Assembly: GCF_050908995.1 (NCBI RefSeq)
Contig: NC_135121.1
Span: 2,108,001-2,172,000 of the forward strand
Source of the DNA: Andrena cerasifolii
Taxonomy: Eukaryota > Arthropoda > Insecta > Hymenoptera > Andrenidae
Length of the DNA stretch: 64,000 nt
Direction: 5' to 3'
Shown: one piece after another, positions 55,608 to 64,000 of the stretch
Layout: each line of letters starts with the position of its first letter
How positions within the stretch are numbered: the stretch's first letter is position 1
The notes under the pieces: generated by a model
Databases searched by the model: none
Seen by the model: the letters and a program-made list of their open reading frames with translations, nothing else
What the model was told of the DNA's origin: nothing
Position numbers and translations under genes: made by a program

Positions 55608-56640
55608 TGCGTGATCTCGATTATTCCAGCTGGTTTGAGTCCTGCTGAATTCGGATCATTCGGGTTTCTACAGTTCTGGAAAACAATTCCGCGCAATAAA
55701 TCGGGGTGGCTACAATAAAATGGCTGTGGGTATGCAATTCTCATTTCTCGTTAGAGGTAAGATTTTACATTCGATAATGTTCGTGTTCCAGCTGCAAGAG
55801 AGTCAACAGGAGGAAAAGTAGGTATGCGAAAGGCAATTAATGAGTAAGCGTAATTATTGGCGGGCAGACAGATCCAGACTGACATCGTAATCGCGTGGTT
55901 TGCATGTCACAGTTGCGTCCCGTTACGTATGTATGCACTGCCCCAGCTACTAGGAAGTCATTCGGAACTCGCAAACTCGTTCTTTCACTCGTCATACGTA
56001 TACATATAGTTCCGCAATTTCAGCCAGCTACATATGCATACATTAGTGTGCCACTTATTTGTCGATTTTTGATTTTGAAAGGAGACCCCCCACCCCTAGT
56101 TTTGTCCCTTTTGATTTTAAATTGCGCTACACCAAATTTAGGCTCATTCGGATAATATTACCCCCTGGCGACAACACGTGGAAATTAACCCTCGTGTCAA
56201 TAACTGGGTACCAAGGTACCCACCTGGGCATGCTTCATGAAATTTTGTTACGTTCCCGTGAAAAGTTCGTCATGACCGCTTGGATCTTAGTTATTTGAAC
56301 ATTCTGCAAGCGAAATATATTTTCAGACTTCTTTTTTTGGTCTTGAATTCGGAGAATTATCCCGTCAAAGTTTACGTGGTGATTCTCAATAGCCAAGGTA
56401 ACCGGGTATCCACCTATAGAAACAAGATTTCTGAACGAAAGAATTTACAATACGATATCGTTACGGGGATAATTCAGTAAATAAAAACAAATATTTATGT
56501 GCAAAACACCGTAATTATTTATTTATATGCATTCTTTACATTTGGTGATAGTGACTGCATGCTCATCGCAGACTATCGCTGACGATGCAAGATTTTCTAG
56601 TTTCTCTGCGTTTTCTTATCGTTGCTCTATAATGTAGATG
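55608..56640. other. Unassigned stretch
   Basis: A GGGTACCAAGGTACCC palindrome lies at about 56207-56222, with the related GGTAACCGGGTATCCACC near 56396. Open frames at 55895-56480 have no recognised domain. Confidence 0.3.
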
Positions 56641-56654
56641 ACACGAGCCTGCCT

Positions 56655-56918
56655 TTTTTTTTTTTTTTTTTTTTTCGTAGAGAAATCCCTAACGGATACC
56701 CCTAACCCTCGGGGGAGGGTCAGGGGTTATGTGGGGCTTGCACCCACTAAAACTCCACGGTGGTCGTCCTCGGATGCGGAGTAGCGCGCCTGAGGAGGAG
56801 GACTTGATGCGGGGGCAAACTAGCGATTCGTCCGCTTGCCCCCCCCCCCCCCCTCACGCGCATGATGTTGATGCATACTCCGCACCGATTTCCCGACGAC
56901 TCGGGGACTTCCCTGGGG
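56655..56918 (-). mobile_element. 5'-truncated LINE 3' end with poly(A) and 14-bp target duplication
   Basis: The 14-mer ACACGAGCCTGCCT occurs at 56641-56654 and again at 56919-56932. Between them the minus strand reads a 3' untranslated region with GAGTTTTAGTGGGTGCAAGC, ending in GATTTCTCTACG and a poly(A) tail of about 20 bases (poly-T on plus, to 56675). This is the classic footprint of target-primed reverse transcription. The body is only about 240 bp, with no coding part. The GTTTTAGTGGGT block suggests an R1/Jockey-type LINE, but the clade is a guess. A related fragment is at 16385-16465. Confidence 0.88.
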
Positions 56919-56971
56919 ACACGAGCCTGCCTAAACCAGACCTAACCCAGACGTTTCTTCCCGAGTCATCT

Positions 56972-57215
56972 AAAGGTGAAATCTGACGGCTCGCGAATCG
57001 GTGATCCATGTGCGTTCTCACGGCGCGGGACTCAGCGAGACGGCTCGGCTCGCCTAGGCTCGCCCAGGCTCGCGAGTCGGCGAGCCATGAGCGTTCTGAC
57101 GGCGCGTGGGCTGTCGAGAGGGTTCTCGGCCGGCCGACTATTCTTCCGGACATTCAGCCTGGGACTTCGCAAGCTTTAAGGTGAAATCTGACGGCACGTG
57201 GATCGGCGAGTCTCG
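56972..57215. repeat. CpG-rich repeats related to the 54130 MITE
   Basis: AAGGTGAAATCTGACGGC appears at 56972 and 57179 in the same orientation. Between them GGCTCGGCTCGCCTAGGCTC and GCGAGTCGGCGAGCCATGAGC resemble the MITE interior. Probably two or more overlapping old copies. It begins 40 bp after the LINE duplication. Confidence 0.6.
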
Positions 57216-57513
57216 TGCCGTGAACGGAAAATTTGAATTTTTTTTTTACTTAGTGAATAAGTAGCACTGCAATATACATATATCTATTTTACACTTCCTC
57301 AGCATTCAATGATTTGTCGGTGCCTACATATCAGTGTAATGTCTCGATTACAATGCATGCAATGCAAATGTACTACTTACTTAGTTCGTAAAAATTCAGC
57401 AAAAAATATCTTTATTGCCACAAACTAAATTATTTGAAACCTGCATAACAATGTGTGAATGCATTAGTACGTCTTCGATTATTCTTCCAACAAATATCGA
57501 CTCCATATACATA

Positions 57514-58569
57514 CCCATACAGCACACTCTCATTGCAGCAAAGTTACAGTATGGTTGCAGTGCAAGATTGCAATGTTGCGCGCAACGTTGCCGCAAGGGT
57601 GCAGTAATAATTCTATGTCCGCCTCCTGCAACGTTTCGGGCAGTAGGGCCAAAAATATAAATAACGGTGTATAATATTGCGTGCAGAATCATAGAAGTAT
57701 AAAGCTCGTATTTCTTTTTCTCAAAGAAAATTCTTTTCCCCCAAGGAGATTCGAACCGGCGCGATCTGTAGCGTCGTAGGTGAACACTTTACCGCCGCAG
57801 CTACAACCACTGATAAGAATGCTAACGTATTCGAACTTATACTCCTACCGTGCAAAACTTTAAACTCAAATTATTCAAAAACGAAGACTTATTTTAACAA
57901 ACTCCATTAGGGTTTTGTAACACTAGTAGGTATGTACTGCAACTTCCACCATGAGTCATTCTACGCATTAAAATATACAGGGTGACTCACCTAACATTTA
58001 AACTTAAAATATCTCCATTGTTTGTAATGATACGAGAAAATGTCTCAGGAAAAAAATGATTGTTAGACAAAAAGGACAAAAGATTATACATGGCTGAATT
58101 TGTATTTTTATTGGCTACAACGTTACAGTAATGAAAATACGTCATTCCATTAAAAAAACCATCGATGATCTTGACATTTCGGGAAATATAACCTTGAGAA
58201 AAAAATCGTCTCTGTCAGAATAATTGTCTCTCTGAAGCAAACATTGTTATCCTTAGACATTTTTTCGTATGATTACAAGCAACGGAAATATTTTAGGTTC
58301 AAATGGTAGTTGCAGCAATATTGCTGTAACATTGTGGAAACGTTACCAAAAGTTGCCGTAACATTGCAGAAATATTGCAGGAACGTTACCGTGCAATATT
58401 GCACCGCATCATTGATGCAACTACGCAGCAATAATTCTATGTCCACCCCGTGTAATGCTGCACGGCAACGTCGCAGCAACGTTACATCCACATTGCGCTG
58501 CAACCATGCACAATGCAAGGTTACTGCAACCATCCTGGAACGTTGCCGCCACGAAGTGTGCTGTATGGG
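57514..58569. mobile_element. CCCATACAGC-ended element, copy 3 (longest)
   Basis: 1056 bp between CCCATACAGCACACT and AGTGTGCTGTATGGG. GTTGCAGCAAC-type degenerate palindromes occupy the outer 150-250 bp on each side, a tRNA-like segment lies at 57738-57812 on the minus strand, and a unique region is shared with copy 1. TA flanks both ends (57512-57513 and 58570-58571), but other copies do not share this, so target preference is unresolved. Confidence 0.85.
57738..57812 (-). other. tRNA-like (SINE-head-like) segment inside copy 3
   Basis: The minus strand reads GTAGCTGCGGCGGTAAAG (A-box-like TAGCTGCGGCGG), a middle stretch CACCTACGACGCTACAGATC and GGTTCGAATCTCC (B box with one mismatch) at tRNA-like spacing. 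The acceptor stem does not pair. It resembles the 5' head of a tRNA-derived SINE, or a captured tRNA, rather than a gene. Confidence 0.6.
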
Positions 58570-59011
58570 TAGTTTTGACACTGTTCTGTACATGCATTCG
58601 CATGGCTTCTATTAAGTAGCACCTATTTAGTACGAAGCTATTGTTGGGTAATGAGTTGCACAACGAGCAAATTTAATTGTACTTATAAGTGTTATACATA
58701 TGTATATAGTACTATGAAGTAGGTATTTAGGTACGTGTTCTTTTATCTTTCGTCGCCTTATACATTAGTTTTGGAAGATGTTCCTCAGCAGGCATGTCTC
58801 TTTAGATAGAAAATAATTCTTTCTTAGTATTAGAAAAATATAGGTGTAGAAGTATAGGTGTAGAACAATAGTGATAAATATTACTATTGCTCTAGGAGGA
58901 GTTAAGATAGGGAGTGGGAAAATAAACCAGTCCGTAGGAAGTTTTTGGTTACCAGCCAGCTAATAATGCCTCGGTACTAAATAGATCGCCTATCGAGCTT
59001 TAAAATCTATA
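58570..59011. other. Unassigned spacer
   Basis: No feature recognised. Near-repeats of ATAGGTGTAGAA occur at 58848-58865. Confidence 0.25.
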
Positions 59012-60055
59012 GTCGAATTAACGAAAGAAGGCACCTGGGCGGCCCATAGGCCGGCGCGCGTGGCTCGGGAGAGACCCAATGCCTGCTCCGTACTTCGTGC
59101 GACGTTGCCACGTTGTGTAGCAGATCGGACGTCTCTTTCTATCTTCAAGTGCAACTGTGTCTCTCTCACTCGCTCGATAAAACAGATTCCTTCATCTACA
59201 AGTCACTCCACGCCAAATCAATCACATTTTTAGAGACTTTGATCAGAATGCAATATGTATTTTGTGAATCACGTGAAATTATGGAAAGGTTTGAGTCATT
59301 ATTTAACAGGTTTTGAACTTGGTTACAACATATAGAGTTAATGAAATTCTTCATCCGTTAATAACAGCTCATGCTGATGTTAATTTTCAAAATTCCATTC
59401 TCGAAAGCAGAATATTTCGTACGTGAAATTTGCAAAATATAACTTTGGTAATAATTTTCAAAATTTCAAAATTAATTTTTCAATATAAGAAAGAGTATTA
59501 GAATAGCCTGCAGTTTCTGTATTAAAATGAAAAAAGAATGAATTCAATACGATAAAGAGTTTCCGAGATTAAAATTCACAAATACAGCTCGGTTTGATAA
59601 AAACAGGCAAAAATGGAACAAATTCAAAACCAGCAAAGTGGTGACTGAAATCCCTTCCTATGTAATATTTCAATTTGAACAAAATCCCTGACACCGAGTG
59701 CAAAAACTGATCAATTTGCCGTGGAATGACGCTAAATAGAATAAGAATCCTATGAGCCTGTATTCCTCGACTTGTCCGCCATTCATTCTGTATGGCGTGC
59801 GCCGCAATAGCCAATAAGATTCGACACTCTGTGAAATTTCTATGGGAAGAACGTTGGGTTCCCCCTCTGGAAGAGGATAGCAATACACACCCCAAAAAGG
59901 ACAACGATTACTCTAGGCGCACAGCTAAGTAGTCGTAAGTCATTGGCCAACGCGTAGGGAGCCGCGTAGGGAAAGCACCAATCGCGAGCCTGGAGTAGCG
60001 GCAACGTCGCAAATTCTGGCCCCGGTCTCAAGGTGCCTTCTTTCGTTAATTCGAC
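59012..60055. repeat. Diverged fold-back of about 1.04 kb
   Basis: Outer ends GTCGAATTAACGAAAGAAGG and CCTTCTTTCGTTAATTCGAC are perfect complements extending about 25 bp. Inside, TGCGACGTTGCC/GGCAACGTCGCA and CACTCCACGCCAAATCAATC/GATCAATTTGCCGTGGAATG pair imperfectly. A decayed non-autonomous transposon is likely. Confidence 0.7.
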
Positions 60056-60168
60056 TATAGCTACTGCCATTCCCACAACATTTGCACAATGAAGTGGAGA
60101 TGGTCAACGGCTGCAACCACTTTTCCATTTTCTGTTTGAGCATGCGCATTGGAAACTTCGTAATTTAA

Positions 60169-60716
60169 CGGGTTACATGTAGGACCGAAAAAACAGGGGA
60201 CTTTTTACGATATTTTTTTTACCTATAAGTAATTTAATGCGGCAAAAATCGCAATATACACTTGAGAGCTTGTACTTTAAAGACTATTTTCATAAAGAAA
60301 TTGACGACAATTCATTTTGTTCGCCGTGTAGCTGCAGTTGAACAAAGCAAGATCGTCACGAAAGGGGTTTTGAGGTGCCAAAAATATCTCCTGTGGGTGT
60401 CATCTGAAAGAAAAAGAAAAGGAAAAATGTCCCTTAAAGTATATAAAAGAAACTAGTCTTTGTCGTATCGGTTTTTTTCCAACAGTCACCGTTTGGTTTT
60501 AATCACTAAAAAACTGATGAAATATGTCTGAGAAATTGCAATACGAGGTTAAATTTACGTTCAAACACTCATATTTTCTTTAAAAATAAAAAATGAAAAA
60601 GATCGGTATAACAAAGACAGGTTTCTCTTATATACTTTAAAAGGGGAATTTTTCTTTAGGTAAACAAAATTCATAAAAAGTCCCCTGTTTTCACGATCCG
60701 AGCTGTATGTAACCCC
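60169..60716. mobile_element. TTAA fold-back element
   Basis: Left end CGGGTTACATGTAGGACCG after TTAA 60165-60168; right end GATCCGAGCTGTATGTAACCCC. Arms pair through AACAGGGGACTTTTTA and GTATATAAAAGAAACTAG. The right border reads ATCT (60717-60720), apparently a mutated TTAA shared with the next element. Confidence 0.75.
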
Positions 60717-60720
60717 ATCT

Positions 60721-62140
60721 GGGGGTATTCTCGTGTAGAAGACCAATTTCTTGCCCTTCTTTAGGGACGATGCATAAAAAAACTGCATAGTTTTCCACGA
60801 TGAGCATTATCCACACGTATTTATTTACATTTCACTTAGTTGTAAAAAAAATCAAACATGTATAATAATAATTAATGGAGAAACGTAAAGCATGTGTAAA
60901 AAAGTTGTCTCATGGTACATACGATTCCGGCTGTTCCGCTGATCCAAAACGAAAAAACCAAAAGGATTCTTAATCAGTAAGAGTGTGGCTATAGGCGGTA
61001 GCCCATTTTTGAATAAAACTTAAAAATTCACAAAATGGCGGGACTTTGAACTTAAACTCATCTTTTCCGTGTTTTCTCGTCTTCAAACGGCCTTAAGCTT
61101 GTGAAAAAAAAACTATTTCGCTTTGATTCTGCTACCGGCTAGAATTAGGTATATGTTTTCTAAAGGAGTTCGGAAAAGATGGACCAGATTGGGCCACTAG
61201 AAGTTGCAGCGTCATGAAAAATACCGTTTTGAGTAAAACCCATATCTCCATTAAGGGGACCTTCCTGTCTAGAGCCCATAAAAGTAGGTGATATTTAGGA
61301 ATTAATTAAAGAAAAACTACTATATATAATTTAATGGGATTTATTGCATTGTATTAAGGATGTCATAAGCTATAGAAATATATTTTTTGTTTTATAATTA
61401 ATCATTACAGACGGCACTGGGGAGTCGTTAAAGTCAAGGCGTCAAAAAATTGATCAAAATCGCTCGGACTTGTATCTTCAAAAGTTATTATCCGATTCGA
61501 CTGAAACTTCTCTTATTTTGAAGAATATACTTCTGGCTAGGGAGAGAAACTAGAAGAAATTACAAAAATGACATTTTTTAAGAAAATAACGACACTTGAA
61601 CTTTGAAATCACTTTTTCTCTATGTTTTTTGTCCTTCCAACGCTTTTAAAAATTATGTATTTCCAATTTTTTGTATTTTTCTGGTTTCCCTCCTAGCCAG
61701 AAGTATATTCTTCAAAGTAAGAAAAGTTTCAGTTGAATCGGATACTAACTTTTGGAGATACAGGTCCCACTGAGTTTGAGAACTCTGTTTCGAGAAAAAC
61801 GCGTTTGAAGTTTTACGTGGGCGCCGACTGGCTGGTTGTGACCCATGCATTTGCCGCTACTCAAATGCCTATAACTTCGGTAATTTTACGAATTCTAACA
61901 AATCATTTTAAACACATATTCCTAAAAGGTTGAACACTCGAAAAATGAAATAAAAAAAATCGACTTTTAGACCGGAACGTCCCCTTAATCATTATTATAT
62001 ATAACTGCAATTTTTTTACAAGTTACTGAAATGTTGGTAAATACATGTGGATGATGCTTATCGGTAAAAATTGCGTAGTTTTTTGTGGGTCGTCCCTAAA
62101 GAGAATAGAGGAGCTCGTCCCTCTAGAAGAGAATACCCTC
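60721..62140. mobile_element. TTAA element interrupted by family D copy 3
   Basis: Left end GGGGGTATTCTCGTGTAGAAG and right end AGAAGAGAATACCCTC before TTAA 62141-62144. Arms pair through GGGACGATGCATAAAAAAAC/GTTTTTTGTGGGTCGTCCC and GTGTGGATAATGCTCATCG (complement). Removing the nested copy at 61255-61984 gives about 690 bp. The left TTAA is mutated to ATCT. Confidence 0.75.
61255..61984. mobile_element. TTAA element, family D copy 3 (nested)
   Basis: Begins GGGGACCTTCCTGTCTAGAG and ends TTAGACCGGAACGTCCCC, TTAA at 61251-61254 and 61985-61988. Same architecture as 38600-39331, including the GTTTCGAGAAAAACGCG segment near the right end. It lies inside 60721-62140, so it inserted later than that element. 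Confidence 0.92.
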
Positions 62141-62267
62141 TTAAATCTTTTTATATTGAAGGTAACATCTGCATGCAATTGCAGCTTCTTTCAGGAATTA
62201 CAGGAACCACTTAGTAATGGAAATACAATGGCAATGTTGTGAAGGATATTAAAATGTTGGTGTCAAT

Positions 62268-62602
62268 TAGGGCTGGGACTATTCGAATAATTTAATATTT
62301 GAATATTTTACAAGTATTCGAATGCTACGAATAAACTTCGAATACTATTCGAATGTTATTATTCAAATACTATTCGAATGTTATTATTCGAATACTGATG
62401 TATTTGAATAGTATGGTGTGAAGTGGGTCAAAATTAGCTTACAAGATTTCACCCTAGCAAATGAACCTAAAGAACTTGATTTTTAATTCACACCATACTA
62501 TTCGAATACTTGGATATTCGAATTATATTCGCCAAATAATTGAGTAACTGAAGTATTCGAATTTTCGAATACCGAAAAATTCGACAAATACTCCCAGCCT
62601 TA
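62268..62602. mobile_element. hAT MITE with perfect 8-bp target duplication
   Basis: GTGTCAAT is exact at 62260-62267 and 62603-62610. Ends are TAGGGCTGGGA and TCCCAGCCTTA. The subterminal regions are packed with ATTCGAAT/TATTCGAA motifs, presumably transposase sites. Its ends resemble those of the satellite-bearing element at 40260-41435. Non-coding, 335 bp. Confidence 0.93.
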
Positions 62603-62610
62603 GTGTCAAT

Positions 62611-63640
62611 ACATTTCACTGTTTTATCATGAGCCATAATATCGGCGTACAATTGAAAATTCATTTCATTTATTACAAGATAGTTATCCATATTAAAACA
62701 ATTCTACTTGTGTACAGTATATGAGACTGAGCAGTAAAATTTTAGTAATTCGACTGTAGTACATACGAGTTCTGCATCACAAAGGAAATTGAGAACTCAA
62801 CGTCACAGATCTATTAGAAAAGAAATCTAACGTGAATACAGTAAATGTAAGAAGAAAAAGACGAAATATAAAAGAAAGGGGAAGTGGAAGTGTTCGGACG
62901 TCTTCAGTGGATGAAACAATTCCGTAGAATTAGGTGGCAGGAATTTATCAAGGATGTAGCGGTTATGCACGGTCAAGGAGGCGCATGCAGGAAGGATGCA
63001 CTGACCGGAACATGCATCCGACACAACGACCCAGTCTATCGCACCCGACTTCCCTCTCCCTTGGCCAGTAAGCGGTCCGTCCATTGGCGTATCACCTGTA
63101 TTATATGGCCCGTCCTTTACGTTCAGTGGATTTTAATTTAATCGTCAGCTGCCGGCATTAACGTTTCCGCTGACACGACGCCACCAACGCTCTTCCTATT
63201 ATCATAGATAACAACTTGTCTCCTTTCCAATGGGTTTAACTTTCGTCTTTTTCCTGCTCGAAAAGCGACAGAAAGTGAATGTAAATGAAAACATTTACGT
63301 TTCAATAATTATTGATTTACGAGCACGATCATTATTCGAAAAGGTTGAAAAGCCTATCTTAGGATAAATTGTTTCTGAAAAGAAATAACCATATGTTACT
63401 TATTTTGTAGATGCCAGGAATACAGAGCTAGCTTAAAAAAAACTATGTAGCAAGTGGAACGAATGAGGATAGTACCCGTATAGCGTACTTTAGTGCCAGC
63501 GATAAACAGCTTTAGAAATCCCGTATATGAAGCGATATTACAAAAGAAAGTTTTAAAACGAGAAACACTAATTTACCTGAGAGTGGTTTCGATTTTTTTT
63601 TAAATCAAATGAAACGGCTTAACCTGCGCCAATGGTAAAC
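62611..63640. other. Unassigned spacer
   Basis: A mixed-composition block (62880-63130) has frames on both strands but no recognised product. No repeat borders found. Confidence 0.3.
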
Positions 63641-63699
63641 GGCACGTGACTACGAGGCACGCGCCGGCACGCGCTACGTTTCTCACAGGCACTCACGCC

Positions 63700-63905
63700 T
63701 TCCATCTCTCTCCCTGCCCTCTCTCTCTCTCGCCCCACCCCTCTCTCTTCTACCATCTCTCTTCCTACTGTGCCCACTTTTGATTCTATCCCCTCTACAT
63801 TTTCCTCGCTCACTCTCACTCACTCTCTCCCAATCTCTGTTTTCACTTTACTCGTCGCATTTCTCTCCAACTGAAATCTTCAATTTCTCTTCCCTGTTCC
63901 CTTTT
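63700..63905. repeat. CT-rich (polypyrimidine) low-complexity tract
   Basis: A long run dominated by CTCT and TCTC words (densest at 63700-63760 and 63805-63850). It produces a lysine/glutamate/arginine-rich minus-strand frame at 63619-63819 by composition alone. Similar tracts occur near insect promoters, but nothing here proves that. Confidence 0.75.
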
Positions 63906-64000
63906 CTCAGCTCTACGAACGTTGCGCCCCTATCGACTTCTTTCGCGATATTAATACTTTATAAGATTTATCGTCGATAGTGCTGTCGTACGAGTGAATT

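Noticed and set aside
57738..57812. Functional tRNA gene
   Set aside because: A and B boxes are present but the acceptor stem does not pair and the segment lies inside a repeated element; reported only as tRNA-like.
63619..63819. Basic/acidic minus-strand frame resembling a charged coiled coil
   Set aside because: It is the translation of a CT-rich low-complexity tract.

Overview
This is an AT-rich eukaryotic window, almost certainly from an insect. It has spliced coding exons with GT..AG borders and is dense in insect-type class II transposons: Tc1, mariner, pogo, hAT, Helitron and TTAA-target (piggyBac-like) elements. I cannot place the order. There is no rRNA or CRISPR array, and no tRNA gene that I would call functional.

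Only two coding units are well supported. The first is a host gene on the minus strand. Four exons can be assembled: 26925-26931 (start codon), 19297-19611, 18636-18857 and 15561-15778. They give 254 codons of a Ser/Pro-rich protein with a PLNLS motif, typical of proteins that bind the CtBP co-repressor. The gene leaves the window on the left with its C-terminus unseen. Every junction in view splits a Glu codon (G|AA), so exons 2 and 3 can be skipped without a frame change. A CpG-rich block at 26932-27760 is the likely 5' UTR and promoter. The second unit is an apparently intact Tc1-family element (35786-37391) with a complete 339-residue DD34E transposase.

Most of the rest is transposon debris, much of it datable by nesting. 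1-1519: a chain of TTAA elements. 2270-13478: Tc1-like, pogo-like, mariner and hAT remnants. 14097-15373: a TTAA element just downstream of exon 4. 19612-26924: a 7.3 kb first intron carrying a hAT element with a perfect 8-bp duplication, TTAA elements and fold-backs. 29198-31956: four TTAA elements joined head to tail. 32104-34620: a Helitron containing a fold-back and a hAT. 35096-37451: a small MITE, a perfect 76-bp palindrome and the Tc1 element. 38600-45350: a TTAA fold-back, a hAT-like element carrying a 15-bp satellite, and a 1.57 kb fold-back. 47319-58569: three copies of a family with ends CCCATACAGCACACT, two of them with a tRNA-like segment, plus TTAA elements and a LINE 3' end with a 14-bp target duplication. 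59012-62602: fold-backs, nested TTAA elements and a hAT MITE with a perfect 8-bp duplication.

The most unusual theme is that TTAA elements repeatedly sit end to end, sharing one TTAA between CCCC and GGGG. This suggests that new copies insert into the TTAA at the border of older ones.
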